Shown here one piece after another: positions 1-9,072 of a stretch of DNA of 64,000 bases (within the stretch, counting starts at the first letter, position 1; every line of letters starts with the position of its first letter). Source of the DNA: an uncultured Lachnospiraceae bacterium. GTDB taxonomy: Bacteria; Bacillota; Clostridia; Lachnospirales; Lachnospiraceae. The position numbers and the translations under genes are program-made. A model generated the notes under the pieces. That model was not told where the DNA came from. It did no database searches and saw only the letters and a list, made by a program, of their open reading frames with translations. The DNA lies in the NCBI GenBank assembly GCA_947625775.1, contig CANQPM010000002.1:124001-188000 (forward strand), written 5' to 3'.

Positions 1-117
1 CCTGAACTTCATCGGAATATTGCTGTGTATGCGATGGAGCATGGAAAAACATTAAATGCGGCTGTTGAGGAAGCTATTGGAAATATGGTTGGAGCATCTA
101 AAATTAAGTATTTATGA
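1..117 (+). CDS. HicB-like antitoxin, C-terminal fragment (cut by window edge)
   Basis: An open frame runs from the first base to a TGA at 115-117 and encodes 38 residues beginning PELHRNIAVYAMEHGKTLNA. The pattern PELHRxxAxxAxxxGKTLNxxVxxAI matches the ribbon-helix-helix DNA-binding tail of HicB-type antitoxins, which neutralise HicA mRNA interferases and repress their own operon. The N-terminal part, which would hold the degenerate RNase-H-like HicB domain, lies outside the window, as would any hicA gene. It is too short for the ORF track. An Arc/CopG-type repressor with the same fold is possible. Confidence 0.6.
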   Translation, partial: PELHRNIAVYAMEHGKTLNAAVEEAIGNMVGASKIKYL

Positions 118-369
118 ATTGATATGTGAATGTCGTGGAGTAGCATATGCAAATATAAAGTATAAGGCAATTAGGAATGTGTGAGCGTGTTTTTAGATAT
201 GAGTTGTGCTCTGAAACAGGGGATTAATAACGTGTACGAGAATACGCAGTATGAATGGTAGGAAATATTTTATATAAACTGGAAAAGTATGAATATTTTT
301 CCATTCTTGTCCATATAATATAGTACAAAACATTTACTCAACAAAAATATAATGGACAAGGAGGCAGAA
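118..369. other. AT-rich intergenic stretch without a recognised gene
   Basis: This stretch separates the HicB-like tail from the next small gene. I see no convincing ORF, RNA gene or terminator. A TATAAT occurs at 314-319 but lacks a good -35 at the right distance, so I do not call a promoter. The only well-supported signal is the Shine-Dalgarno AAGGAGG at 358-364 serving the gene at 370. Confidence 0.5.
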
Positions 370-591
370 ATGGCACGAGGAGTCAAAAAATCATTACAGG
401 AAAAGATTGCGCAGAAGGAGGAGCTGATTGACGCGCTTTCGCTTAGAATGAAGAAGGAGCGTGATGAGCTGAACGAGCTTCTGGAAATGCAGAAGATGGA
501 GGAGCTGAATGAGCTTCGCACGGCTGTAGAACAGTCTGGAATGGAAATATCCGAGCTTATACAGGTTGCCCAGATGCAGAACGCGCAGTAA
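370..591 (+). CDS. Small charged coiled-coil protein, function unknown
   Basis: The 73-residue product (MARGVKKSLQEKIAQKEEL...) is almost entirely predicted alpha-helix, with runs of Lys, Glu and Leu in heptad-like spacing up to about residue 50. It has no signal peptide, membrane segment or cysteine. The ORF track starts at 352, but AAGGAGG at 358-364 lies five bases before the ATG at 370, so that start is preferred. The basic N-terminus (MARGVKKSLQEK) could bind nucleic acid, but no family was recognised. It is probably monocistronic, because asnS downstream has its own promoter. Confidence 0.65.
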   Translation: MARGVKKSLQEKIAQKEELIDALSLRMKKERDELNELLEMQKMEELNELRTAVEQSGMEISELIQVAQMQNAQ

Positions 592-653
592 AAGGCATTT
601 CAGAGAGACTGTAAAAATTTACAAAAATATTTTAAGAAAAAGTCCAAACACAA

Positions 654-683
654 TTGCGTACATAGCCTTTAATAAGGTATAAT
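654..683 (+). promoter_or_regulatory. Vegetative promoter for asnS
   Basis: TTGCGT (654-659) and a perfect TATAAT (678-683) are separated by 18 bases. The predicted transcript would begin near 690, leaving a leader of about 50 bases. That is too short for a T-box, so this aminoacyl-tRNA synthetase does not appear to be T-box controlled. Confidence 0.7.
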
Positions 684-739
684 GGAAAGCAAGTGAGAGG
701 ACTTTTTTATATTAAAATAATAAAAATATGGAGGAAAAA

Positions 740-2125
740 ATGATAAACATACGAGAGCTATACCACAATTACAAGGAATATGCGGACAAGGAGGTTACAA
801 TCGGCGGCTGGCTTAGGAGCAAGAGGGACTCAAAGACTTTTGGCTTTCTGGTGGTGAACGACGGCACGTTTTTTGAGCCGCTGCAGGTGGTGTACAGCGA
901 TAAGCTGGGCAATTTCGCCGATATTTCAAGGCTGAACGTAGGCGCGGCGATAATTGCGACTGGCATTGTGACGCTTACGCCTGAGGCGAAGCAGCCGTTT
1001 GAGCTGCAGGCAACGGGAGTGGAGATAGAGGGCGACTCCACGCCTGATTATCCTTTGCAGAAAAAGCGCCACAGCTTTGAGTATCTTAGGACCATATCTC
1101 ATTTAAGACCGCGTACAAACACGTTTCAGGCGGTTTTCAGGGTGCGCTCTTTGTGCGCGTATGCGATACACAAGTTTTTCCAGGAGAGGGATTTTGTGTA
1201 TGTCCATACGCCGCTGATAACGGGAAGCGACTGTGAGGGCGCGGGCGAGATGTTTCAGGTGACGACGCTTGACTTGGCAAACATTCCGACGACGGCTGAC
1301 GGCAAGGTTGACTATGCAAAGGACTTTTTCAACAAGCCGACTAATCTCACGGTAAGCGGGCAGCTCAACGGCGAGACATATGCCATGGCGTTTAAGAACA
1401 TATATACTTTCGGACCTACTTTCCGCGCGGAAAATTCCAATACTACGCGCCACGCGGCGGAGTTTTGGATGATAGAGCCTGAGATTGCGTTTGCTGATTT
1501 GAAGGATGATATGATGCTTGCGGAGAGCATGCTTAAATACATTATCAACTATGTGCTTGAAAATGCGCCTGAGGAGATGGCGTTCTTTAACCAGTTTGTG
1601 GACAAGGGGCTGATTGAGAGATTAAAGCATGTGGCGGGCTCGGAGTTTGGGCATATAACTTATACTGACGCAATAGAGGAACTTGCAAAGCATAATGATG
1701 AGTTTGAGTACAAGGTATCATGGGGATGCGATTTGCAGACGGAGCATGAGAGGTATCTTACTGAAAAGCTTTTTGGGCGTCCTGTGTTTGTGACGGATTA
1801 TCCTAAGGAGATTAAGGCGTTTTATATGAAGCTTAATGATGATGGTAAGACTGTGGCGGCTATGGATTGTCTTGTGCCTGGGATTGGAGAGATTATCGGG
1901 GGCAGCCAGAGAGAGGATAAGCTTGAGGTGCTTGAAAAGAGAATGGCAGAGTGCGGCTTGAAGGCGGAAGATTATGATTTTTATCTTGACCTTAGAAGGT
2001 ATGGCAGCGCACGGCATGCGGGCTTTGGGCTTGGGTTTGAAAGGTGTGTGATGTATTTGACAGGGATGGGGAATATCAGGGATGTTATTCCGTTCCCTAG
2101 GACTGTTAATAATTGTGAGCTGTAA
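740..2125 (+). CDS. asnS: Asparaginyl-tRNA synthetase
   Basis: This cytosolic class IIb enzyme charges tRNA-Asn with asparagine using ATP. The 461-residue length is normal for AsnRS. The N-terminal OB-fold anticodon-binding domain covers about residues 1-110 ([19 protein letters not shown]). The catalytic domain shows class II motif 2 ([19 protein letters not shown]) and motif 3 near the C-terminus ([20 protein letters not shown]). The track starts at 728, but the GGAGG at 730-734 overlaps that ATG and is ideally spaced for the ATG at 740, which also restores the usual N-terminus MINIRELY. It has its own promoter and is followed by an intrinsic terminator, so it is likely monocistronic. Confidence 0.96.
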   Translation: MINIRELYHNYKEYADKEVTIGGWLRSKRDSKTFGFLVVNDGTFFEPLQVVYSDKLGNFADISRLNVGAAIIATGIVTLTPEAKQPFELQATGVEIEGDSTPDYPLQKKRHSFEYLRTISHLRPRTNTFQAVFRVRSLCAYAIHKFFQERDFVYVHTPLITGSDCEGAGEMFQVTTLDLANIPTTADGKVDYAKDFFNKPTNLTVSGQLNGETYAMAFKNIYTFGPTFRAENSNTTRHAAEFWMIEPEIAFADLKDDMMLAESMLKYIINYVLENAPEEMAFFNQFVDKGLIERLKHVAGSEFGHITYTDAIEELAKHNDEFEYKVSWGCDLQTEHERYLTEKLFGRPVFVTDYPKEIKAFYMKLNDDGKTVAAMDCLVPGIGEIIGGSQREDKLEVLEKRMAECGLKAEDYDFYLDLRRYGSARHAGFGLGFERCVMYLTGMGNIRDVIPFPRTVNNCEL

Positions 2126-2206
2126 GGTAAGAAGTACTGGTTGTTTATGTGTGATTATAGGGTATTGTGGCGATTTAGTTAAAAAGATTAGGGATAAATA
2201 AAATGT

Positions 2207-2249
2207 GCCTCGGGGGTAGTCGGTGTTTGGCTGGTTCCGAGGTTTTTTT
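2207..2249 (+). terminator. Intrinsic terminator after asnS
   Basis: CCTCGG at 2208-2213 pairs with CCGAGG at 2237-2242 and is followed by seven T residues. The loop is large (about 23 bases), but the GC stem plus T-run is a normal rho-independent terminator. Confidence 0.75.
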
Positions 2250-2264
2250 ATGTTGAGATTGGGA

Positions 2265-2519
2265 GGGGGAGGTGAATGAGGACGAGCCAGTCAGATATAA
2301 TGTCTGCTGCGCCTGTAGTGGGAATGCGAAATTTTCTAATGCAATGCGTGTAGGTGTATTAATGAGGTCGTGGTCGTCGGGAGGTGACATCCGTGTCGCC
2401 GCCCGACTAAAATCGGCGTCCGTGCCGATTTTACCACTTGGTATCGAGCATTGCATAAGAAAATTACGCATTCCCACTACAGGCGCAGCAGACATTATAT
2501 CAGGCTGGCTCTGGTTATT
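2265..2519 (+). repeat. Family A palindromic repeat, copy 1
   Basis: This 255-bp unit is nearly identical to 3732-3985 and shares the same orientation. Its outer arms (about 2281-2347 and 2448-2511) are reverse complements for some 65 bases with few mismatches (for example AGATATAATGTCTGCTGCGC against its complement). The interior holds two further hairpins: GTCGGGAGGTGACA-TCCG-TGTCGCCGCCCGAC and TAAAATCGGCG-TCCG-TGCCGATTTTA. Together they form a long stalk with two side hairpins, each capped by TCCG. No transposase or conserved protein is encoded. The 93-residue ORF over it is a by-product of the repeat. Confidence 0.85.
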
Positions 2520-2544
2520 AGTAGAAATTATTATTAGTAGAATA

Positions 2545-2584
2545 AATTTTTGAGCAAAAATGCATACATTTTTGCTCAAAAATT
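2545..2584. repeat. Perfect 18-bp inverted repeat with CATA loop
   Basis: AATTTTTGAGCAAAAATG (2545-2562) and its exact reverse complement (2567-2584) flank a four-base CATA loop. It lies just outside family A copy 1 and upstream of the acyltransferase gene. Runs of A and T flank both sides, so it could act as a bidirectional terminator or be the relic of a further small element. Confidence 0.6.
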
Positions 2585-2688
2585 GTATTGTGCAAAATGT
2601 CATACACTGTTCTTATTTTACGATATAAGTGGGTTAAAGTCAATAAAGTTTTTGTGCAATTTCACCATTATATACCGCAAAAACATAT

Positions 2689-2714
2689 CGGCAAAAAAGT
2701 ATAGGTTTTTGCCG
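2689..2714 (+). promoter_or_regulatory. Leader hairpin before the acyltransferase ribosome binding site
   Basis: CGGCAAAAA (2689-2697) pairs with TTTTTGCCG (2706-2714), ending four bases before the AGGAGG-type Shine-Dalgarno at about 2719. It could modulate translation or stabilise the mRNA 5' end. No ligand-binding fold is recognisable. Confidence 0.35.
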
Positions 2715-2730
2715 AAGCGGAGGAATATAG

Positions 2731-3723
2731 ATGGTGATTCAGATTAACAAAGAGGAAGTTATATCAAGACTGAATATGCTTAGGGGGCTTTTTGCGATTC
2801 TTATAGTTATTGGTCATTGTAGTCAGAGGTTTGAAAAGGAAATATTGCCATTTTTTATAATACATAAATTTAATATGGTAGGGGTGTGCTTTTTCTTTTT
2901 TGTATCGGGGATTAGCCTTACTTATAATTTTAGGACAAGGCAGAATTATCTTAAAAATTTTATTAAAAATAAAGTAGTTGTATTATTTTTGTTTGCGGTT
3001 TTAAATCAGGTTATCTATCATATTTTGAAAGCAGTTATATTAAATGAAAAATTAAATATACGCCTGTCTTTTTTTGGTGAATTTAATTGGTACATATATG
3101 AAATGATAGTTTTTTATATAATGTTTTATATGGTATTTCGGTTTATTGATAAAAGCATTGTCAGAAATATTACTTTATTTTTTCTTACATTTCTGGTGGC
3201 GGTGATTACTTTATATTTTTATAAATATGGTGAATGGGCGGGATGGAGTCAGGCTTATTATATTAGTTCATTTAGTTTTCCGTTTGGAATATTGATGAGT
3301 GAATATTTTGAAAGTATTATGAACAGATTAAATAAGCATATTGTGATTTATTGTATATTGCTTGTGTGTGTTGCGGCTGTCTGTTGTGTATCGCTTGCGC
3401 TTCCGAGGGATAGTTTTTTAGGTGGCGTTATATTGAAAAATATTATGGGAATTTGTATTATGACGGTTGTGACGGTTATGGTTTCTATTGTTGATATTAG
3501 GAAAATACCTGTCGTTGGAGCGGTAATATTATTTTTGACTGGGTATTCTACGGAGATATATTTGTATCAATTTTGCTGGTTGGATATAATTGCGAGATTG
3601 TATGAGAGAAGTGGGGTGGAGATAAATATAGGGTATATAGTTTTGGTTACGGGAGTAACGGTATTGACGGCGGTAGTTATGAGGAGGGTGGATTGGTATA
3701 TATTAAAGTATGTTAAAGGGTAG
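2731..3723 (+). CDS. Acyltransferase 3 (OafA-like) family membrane protein
   Basis: The 330-residue protein has about ten hydrophobic segments and the N-terminal signature of acyltransferase family 3, RLNMLRGLFAILIVIGHCSQ, in which the histidine after the first membrane helix is the expected catalytic residue. These integral membrane enzymes transfer acetyl or similar groups to surface glycans or lipids. A Shine-Dalgarno GGAGG lies before the ATG at 2731. The gene is visibly more AT-rich than asnS and the downstream activase, with many ATA, TTA and TAT codons. It is bracketed by the two direct copies of the family A repeat, so acquisition as a cassette is plausible. The acyl donor and substrate cannot be deduced. 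Confidence 0.85.
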   Translation: MVIQINKEEVISRLNMLRGLFAILIVIGHCSQRFEKEILPFFIIHKFNMVGVCFFFFVSGISLTYNFRTRQNYLKNFIKNKVVVLFLFAVLNQVIYHILKAVILNEKLNIRLSFFGEFNWYIYEMIVFYIMFYMVFRFIDKSIVRNITLFFLTFLVAVITLYFYKYGEWAGWSQAYYISSFSFPFGILMSEYFESIMNRLNKHIVIYCILLVCVAAVCCVSLALPRDSFLGGVILKNIMGICIMTVVTVMVSIVDIRKIPVVGAVILFLTGYSTEIYLYQFCWLDIIARLYERSGVEINIGYIVLVTGVTVLTAVVMRRVDWYILKYVKG

Positions 3724-3731
3724 TGTGTTTT

Positions 3732-3985
3732 GGGGGAGGTGAATGAGGACGAGCCAGCCAGATATAATGTCTGCTGCGCCTGTAGTGGGAATGCGAAATT
3801 TTCTAATGCAATGCGTGTAGGTGTATTAATGAGGTCGTGGTCGTCGGGAGGCGACGTCCGTGTCGCCGCCCGACTAAAATCGGCATCCGTGCCGATTTTA
3901 CCACTTGGTATTGAGCATTGCATAAGAAAATTGCGCATTCCCACTAATGGCTTGCAGACATTATATCAGGCTGGCTCTGGTTATT
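3732..3985 (+). repeat. Family A palindromic repeat, copy 2
   Basis: This is a direct repeat of 2265-2519 with only scattered differences. The hairpin bases GACA/TGTC and GGCG/TGCC of copy 1 are GACG/TGTC and GGCA/TGCC here, so pairing is kept through G-U exchange. The right arm differs over about a dozen bases (CTAATGGCTTGCAG instead of CTACAGGCGCAGCAG), which breaks part of the outer stalk in this copy. It starts nine bases after the acyltransferase stop codon. Confidence 0.85.
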
Positions 3986-4199
3986 GGCAAAAAAATAAAA
4001 ATCCCTGTTTCCTTTCTGGAGAATCACAGGAAATTGGTTTCGCGGATAGGGAATGGGGATTTTTATATATGTAATGAGCCTGGGTTGTGTAGGTCAAATG
4101 CCCCGCAGCTGTGCGCTGCGGGTGTTTGACTATGTTGGGTTGTTGAAATGTATTTCAGTTTTTATTTTTCCTGCATTTATTAATTGTGTGGGTGTTTAA
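3986..4199. other. Hairpin-rich tail between family A copy 2 and the activase gene
   Basis: Two further inverted repeats are visible. ATAAAAATCCC at about 3995-4005 pairs with GGGGATTTTTAT at about 4055-4066, enclosing a smaller TTTCCT/AGGAAA hairpin. A GC-rich hairpin at 4093-4130 pairs GTCAAA...CCCGCAGC with GCTGCGGG...TTTGAC across a TGTGC loop. This is the convergent end of the acyltransferase and activase genes, so these may stop transcription, although the second hairpin has no clear T-run on either strand. No gene was found. Confidence 0.5.
4093..4130. terminator. Strong GC hairpin at convergent gene ends
   Basis: The hairpin has about 16 base pairs with one bulge and a five-base loop (CCCGCAGC-TGTGC-GCTGCGGG with AT extensions). 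It sits between convergent genes. It is a possible bidirectional terminator, but the missing T-run makes this uncertain. Confidence 0.4.
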
Positions 4200-7100
4200 T
4201 TATGCCGATTTGTTAGCGGCATTATTTTTTGAATGTTGCTTTTTCTTCTCGGCGTTTTTGGCGGCGGCAGCGTTGCGGGCTTTGTTTGCGCGCTGTTTTG
4301 CGATATCAGTGGTGTTAGATGTCCGCGAGTTTTCGCTTATGTGCGAGTTTTCGTTTGCGGACTTGGCAGCGGTTTCCTGCGCTGCGTTCCTTTCTGCTGC
4401 AATTGCTTTATTAAGGTTTTTCTGTGCGGTAGACAGCATAAGCTTTATGCGGTTAAGCTGGTTTACCTCTGATGCGCCTGGATCATAGTCTATGGCGACT
4501 ATGTTTGCCTCGGGGTGGCGCTTTCTCAACTCCTTGATAACTCCTTTACCGACTACATGATTTGGCAGGCAGCCGAAGGGCTGTGTGCATATGATATTTG
4601 GCGTATCGTTATGTATGAGCTCCAGCATTTCGCCTGTCAGGAACCAGCCTTCGCCTGTCTGGTTGCCGAGTGATACGATTTCGGCGGCGTTTTTGGCTGT
4701 TTCGTAAATGTCGGCGGGCGGCGTGAAATGTCTGCTTGCGGCGAATGCCTCGCTCATAGGCTTTCTGAGCATTTGGATTGCCTTTATGCCGATCCTGCTT
4801 ATTTCAGCGCCCTTTTTGCTTGTGCCGAGGTTTTCTGCTTTGTACAGCTGATTGTAAAAGCAATAGAACATAAAGTCCATCAGGTCGGGAACTACAGCCT
4901 CCGCGCCTTCGTGCTCCAATAGCTCCACAAGGTGGTTGTTGGCGGCGGGAGAGAACTTCACAAGTATTTCCCCGACGACGCCGACGCGCGGCTTCTTTAT
5001 GTCAAGCGTAGGTATTGAGTCAAACTCCGAAATCATTTCCCTGCACATTTTTTTGTAAACAGAGAATGACAGATATTTGCGTCCAAGAAATTCGCAGCAT
5101 TTATCAATCCATTTTTTATGTACTCTGTCTACTGCGCCTTTTTCTGCCTCATATGGGCGCATTCTATATACGCAGCGCATAAATATGTCGCCGAAGTTTA
5201 CGGCGTATATGGCGCGCAGCAGCAGCATAGGAGTGAGCTTAAAGCCAGGGTTGCTTTCAAGCTTTGACAGGTTTATTGAAATGACGGGAATATGTCCGTA
5301 GCCTGCCTTGGCGAGCGCGCGGCGTATAAAGCCGATATAGTTTGTAGCGCGGCAGCCGCCGCCTGTCTGCGACATTACTACGGCAAGCTTGTCGGTGTCG
5401 TATTTTCCCGAAAGCACAGCCTCCATAATCTGTCCGACTACCAGAAGCGATGGGTAGCAGGCGTCGTTGTTTACGTATTTAAGACCTACATCAACGCTGT
5501 TGTGGTTGTCGTTATTCAGCACGACTAGATTGTAGCCGCAGCGCCTGAAGGTGGGCTCCAGCAGGTCAAAGTGAATCGGTGACATCTGCGGGCATAAAAT
5601 TGTGTAATTTTTGCGCATTTCCTTTGTGAAAAGCACTCTGTTCATTTTGCTTGAATTTATGGTGCGCTCCTGATGTCTTTGCTCCTTTACGCGGATAGCG
5701 GACAGCAGAGAGCGTATTCTTATGCGCGCCGCGCCGAGGTTGTTTACCTCGTCAATTTTAAGGCATGTGTAAATCTTGCCCGAGCCGCTCAAAATATCGT
5801 TGACTTGGTCGGTCGTGACAGCGTCAAGCCCGCAGCCGAAGGAATTAAGCTGTATTAAGTCTAAATCGTCGCGCGTCTTGACATAGCTTGCGGCGGCATA
5901 AAGCCTTGAATGGTACATCCACTGGTCGGACACGATAAGCGGGCGCTCTGGCTTTGCAAGGTGCGAAACTGAGTCCTCCGTCAATACGGCAATGCCATAA
6001 GACGTGATTAGCTCAGGTATTCCGTGGTTAATCTCAGGATCAATGTGGTACGGGCGTCCCGCAAGCACAATGCCGCGCTTATGGTTCTTTTCGAGGTAAG
6101 CGATGACCTCCTCACCCTTTTTGTACATATCATTGCGTGCCGCGCCAAGTTCAGCCCAGCCTGCGTCAACGGCAGCTTTAAGCTCGTCAGAGGGAATATC
6201 AGGAAATTCCTTTGCGAGCGACTGTGCGATAAGCGAAGGCTCCCTAAACGACATAAACGGATTTTTGAAGACAACTTCTCCGCGTCCGATTGCCTCGACA
6301 TTATTTTTGATGTTTTCAGAGTATGATGTCACGATAGGGCAGTTGTAGTGGTTGTTAGCCTCATCAAACTCATTTCTTTCATAAAACAGCGCAGGATAGA
6401 ATATGAAATCCACGCCTTCTTTGATAAGCCATTCTATGTGTCCGTGGGCAAGCTTTGCAGGGTAGCACTCGGACTCGCTTGGTATCGACTCGATGCCCAT
6501 TTCGTAAATCTTCCTGTTTGAAACGGGTGAGAGCACTACCTGATATTTTAGCTTTGTAAAAAACGTAAACCAGAACGGATAATTTTCGTACATATTCAGC
6601 ACGCGGGGTATGCCGACCTTGCCGCGCACGGCTTCACTTTCAGAAAGCGGCTCATAAGAAAACAGGCGTTTTAGCTTATAGTCAAACAGATTTGGGATAT
6701 CGCTGTTTGTCTTTGCCTTGCCAAGCCCTTTTTCGCAGCGGTTGCCTGATATGTAGCTTCTGCCGTCGGAAAATTTATTTACAGTAAGACGGCATGAGTT
6801 TGTGCAGCCCTTGCATTTTACAAGCGAGGTGTTAAAGCTGAGAGCGTTGATTTGCTCGATATTGAGCATAGTGCTTTCAGCTTCGGGAGCAAGCTGATAG
6901 CGCTCCCTTGCGATAAGCGCCGCGCCGAAAGCGCCCATTATGCCCGCGATGTCAGGTCTTATAGCATCGCAGCCCGCAATCTTTTCAAAGCTTCTAAGCA
7001 CGGCATCATTGTAAAAAGTGCCGCCCTGGACTACTATGTTTTTGCCAAGCTCGCTTGCGTCAGATACCTTTATGACCTTAAATAAGGCATTTTTTATTAC

Positions 7101-8639
7101 AGAATAGGCAAGTCCCGCCGAAATATCGGAAACCTCCGCGCCCTCCTTCTGCGCCTGCTTAACCTTTGAGTTCATAAATACTGTGCAGCGCGTGCCAAGG
7201 TCAATCGGATGCTTTGCAAACAGCGCCGCCTTTGCAAAATCCTCCACTGTGTAATTCAGCGATTTTGCGAAGGTCTCAATAAATGAGCCGCAGCCTGATG
7301 AGCATGCCTCGTTTAGCTGTACGGAATCGACAGTCTGATTTTTGATCTTGATGCACTTCATATCCTGTCCGCCGATATCTATTATACAGTCAACGTCAGG
7401 GTTAAAGAATGCGGCGGCATAGTAATGGGCGACCGTTTCAACCTCGCCCTCGTCAAGCATAAACGCCGCCTTGAAAAGCGCCTCGCCGTAGCCTGTTGAG
7501 CATGAGCGTACAATATGGGCGTCGCTTGGCAGCAGCGAATATATTTCCTGAATGGACTTAATTGCGGTATTCAGGGGGCTGCCGTTGTTGTTGCTGTAGA
7601 AAGAGTAGAGCAGCGTGCCGTCTTCCGCGACTACAGCGATTTTGGTAGTGGTAGAGCCCGCGTCAATACCCAAAAAGCAGTTGCCGTGATAATTTTTTAA
7701 TTCCGCGTTTTTGACATGGTGAGAGCCGTGCCTTTCTTTAAAAGCATTGTATTCGTTTTCGTCAGCAAAAAGCGGTTCCATGCGCGCCACTTCAAATTCC
7801 ATTTTTATGTCAGAGGAAAGTTTATCAGCCATTTCCTTCATGGTAAAGGAAACGTCTTCCTTTGCGTTGAGCGCCGAGCCGATAGCGGCAAAAAGGTGCG
7901 AATTTTCAGTGTTTATGATATGCTCATCATCAAGCTTCAATGTGCGTATAAACGCCGCCCGAAGCTCGGACAAAAAGTGGAGCGGTCCTCCAAGAAACGC
8001 CACGTGTCCGCGTATAGGCTTGCCGCAGGCTAGTCCGCTTATTGTCTGGTTTACGACTGCCTGGAAAATAGACGCGGACAAATCCTCCTTTGTCGCGCCC
8101 TCGTTTATAAGCGGCTGTATATCAGTCTTTGCGAAAACGCCGCAGCGCGCGGCAATAGTGTAGAGCGAATGGTAATTTTTGGCATATTCGTTTAATCCCG
8201 ACGCGTCGGTCTGGATAAGCGACGCCATCTGGTCGATAAAAGAGCCTGTACCGCCTGCGCATATGCCGTTCATGCGCTGTTCGACATTTCCGCCCTCAAA
8301 ATATATGATTTTGGCGTCCTCGCCGCCAAGCTCGATAGCCACGTCTGTCTTTGGCGCAAGCTCCGAAAGCGCCGTGGAAACGGAAATTACCTCCTGCACA
8401 AAAGGAACACCCAAGTGGTTGGCAAGCGTGAGTCCGCCAGAGCCTGTAATCATTGGGTGGAGTGTAATATTTCCAAGCTTAGAATAAGCATCATTTAAAA
8501 GTGAAGAAAGAGTTTCCCTGATGTTTGCATAATGTCTTTTGTAATCAGAGAATAATAAGTTATGCGAGGCGTCAAGTATCGCCACCTTTACTGTAGTGGA
8601 ACCAATATCAATGCCGAGCGTGTAGAACTCTTTTTCCAT
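4200..8639 (-). CDS. 2-hydroxyacyl-CoA dehydratase activator-like giant protein (duplicated ASKHA domains plus DUF2229 and dehydratase-like regions)
   Basis: The 1479-residue cytosolic protein begins with two consecutive ASKHA ATPase domains of the BadF/HgdC activase type: [12 protein letters not shown] near residue 10 and [14 protein letters not shown] near 325. Each carries the cysteines that ligate a [4Fe-4S] cluster in activases ([10 protein letters not shown] and [16 protein letters not shown] and GTRCTVF). A CKGCTNSC segment near 625 adds further iron-sulfur-type cysteines. The remainder matches DUF2229 and a region related to dehydratase subunits. Such proteins are thought to drive ATP-dependent low-potential electron transfer, but the target here is unknown and no dehydratase subunit genes are adjacent. 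The last 80 residues are an odd low-complexity Ala/Lys/Asn-rich tail. GGAGGA precedes the ATG. Confidence 0.88.
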   Translation of the reverse strand: MEKEFYTLGIDIGSTTVKVAILDASHNLLFSDYKRHYANIRETLSSLLNDAYSKLGNITLHPMITGSGGLTLANHLGVPFVQEVISVSTALSELAPKTDVAIELGGEDAKIIYFEGGNVEQRMNGICAGGTGSFIDQMASLIQTDASGLNEYAKNYHSLYTIAARCGVFAKTDIQPLINEGATKEDLSASIFQAVVNQTISGLACGKPIRGHVAFLGGPLHFLSELRAAFIRTLKLDDEHIINTENSHLFAAIGSALNAKEDVSFTMKEMADKLSSDIKMEFEVARMEPLFADENEYNAFKERHGSHHVKNAELKNYHGNCFLGIDAGSTTTKIAVVAEDGTLLYSFYSNNNGSPLNTAIKSIQEIYSLLPSDAHIVRSCSTGYGEALFKAAFMLDEGEVETVAHYYAAAFFNPDVDCIIDIGGQDMKCIKIKNQTVDSVQLNEACSSGCGSFIETFAKSLNYTVEDFAKAALFAKHPIDLGTRCTVFMNSKVKQAQKEGAEVSDISAGLAYSVIKNALFKVIKVSDASELGKNIVVQGGTFYNDAVLRSFEKIAGCDAIRPDIAGIMGAFGAALIARERYQLAPEAESTMLNIEQINALSFNTSLVKCKGCTNSCRLTVNKFSDGRSYISGNRCEKGLGKAKTNSDIPNLFDYKLKRLFSYEPLSESEAVRGKVGIPRVLNMYENYPFWFTFFTKLKYQVVLSPVSNRKIYEMGIESIPSESECYPAKLAHGHIEWLIKEGVDFIFYPALFYERNEFDEANNHYNCPIVTSYSENIKNNVEAIGRGEVVFKNPFMSFREPSLIAQSLAKEFPDIPSDELKAAVDAGWAELGAARNDMYKKGEEVIAYLEKNHKRGIVLAGRPYHIDPEINHGIPELITSYGIAVLTEDSVSHLAKPERPLIVSDQWMYHSRLYAAASYVKTRDDLDLIQLNSFGCGLDAVTTDQVNDILSGSGKIYTCLKIDEVNNLGAARIRIRSLLSAIRVKEQRHQERTINSSKMNRVLFTKEMRKNYTILCPQMSPIHFDLLEPTFRRCGYNLVVLNNDNHNSVDVGLKYVNNDACYPSLLVVGQIMEAVLSGKYDTDKLAVVMSQTGGGCRATNYIGFIRRALAKAGYGHIPVISINLSKLESNPGFKLTPMLLLRAIYAVNFGDIFMRCVYRMRPYEAEKGAVDRVHKKWIDKCCEFLGRKYLSFSVYKKMCREMISEFDSIPTLDIKKPRVGVVGEILVKFSPAANNHLVELLEHEGAEAVVPDLMDFMFYCFYNQLYKAENLGTSKKGAEISRIGIKAIQMLRKPMSEAFAASRHFTPPADIYETAKNAAEIVSLGNQTGEGWFLTGEMLELIHNDTPNIICTQPFGCLPNHVVGKGVIKELRKRHPEANIVAIDYDPGASEVNQLNRIKLMLSTAQKNLNKAIAAERNAAQETAAKSANENSHISENSRTSNTTDIAKQRANKARNAAAAKNAEKKKQHSKNNAANKSA

Positions 8640-8798
8640 TCAAAATCCTCCATTCCTAGTGTACCCGCAAACTGTTGACGGCAAAATGCACAAGCGCCGA
8701 GACAGTTATGGCAGGTAAAGACGCTGCAACCTATAGACAGGCTGCGTATTTATATAGATGATATCAGCATAATTCGATAATTTTTACATACATTTGCT

Positions 8799-8827
8799 AT
8801 TATACGACAGTGTTTAGAAAAAGGCAA
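8799..8827 (-). promoter_or_regulatory. Promoter for the activase gene
   Basis: On the minus strand TTGCCT (complement of 8822-8827) and TATAAT (complement of 8799-8804) are 17 bases apart. The resulting leader of about 150 bases contains short inverted repeats but no riboswitch that I recognise. Confidence 0.65.
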
Positions 8828-8887
8828 TAAAACAAATGCTGAAAAAATAAGGAAATTATAAAAAAATATGCAGCATTTCATATTAAA

Positions 8888-8909
8888 ATGATAATCAAAA
8901 ATGATAATC
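8888..8909. promoter_or_regulatory. Tandem ATGATAATC motif between divergent promoters
   Basis: ATGATAATC occurs at 8888-8896 and 8901-8909, in direct repeat on nearly the same helix face (13-base period). It lies between the divergent promoters of the activase and the rhomboid-like gene. The GATAAT core resembles half of a Fur-family box, but the repeat is direct and not inverted. It could be a regulator site. Confidence 0.3.
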
Positions 8910-8922
8910 GGCGTGAAATTGG

Positions 8923-8951
8923 TTTACTTTTTGGGTTATGAATGGTACAAT
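8923..8951 (+). promoter_or_regulatory. Promoter for the rhomboid-like gene
   Basis: TTTACT (8923-8928) and TACAAT (8946-8951) are spaced by 17 bases and lie about 120 bases before the start codon. The rest of the 8640-9072 intergenic region holds the opposing activase promoter and the ATGATAATC pair. I see no other gene in it. Confidence 0.55.
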
Positions 8952-9072
8952 GTTTAAATATGGTAAATAATCAATGTATGCGGGCGAATAAAAAGGCAAA
9001 TAAAGAACAAATAAGAGATTTTGCGGCTTTGCTGCTTATAAAAAATAATAGTCTGCCTGCGTCAGAAAGGAA

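Noticed and set aside
592-739. T-box leaders for asnS, glyS or alaS
   Set aside because: Upstream gaps are short and lack the conserved GGUGGNACCGCG T-box sequence.
2272-2553. 93-residue ORF, and its twin at 3730-4074 sharing NEDEPVRYNVCCACSGNAK
   Set aside because: Both lie within the family A palindrome. Their similarity is that of the DNA repeat, the frames diverge at the end, and the minus strand gives equally long twins (2175-2603, 3567-3944).
2550-2747. 65-residue ORF upstream of the acyltransferase
   Set aside because: It overlaps a perfect hairpin and the ribosome binding site of the real gene, has no Shine-Dalgarno and no family resemblance.
4233-4472. Plus-strand ORFs opposite the activase gene (for example 4186-4488, 7747-8163, 8179-8487)
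   Set aside because: They are shadows of the minus-strand gene, with no ribosome sites and no recognisable motifs.
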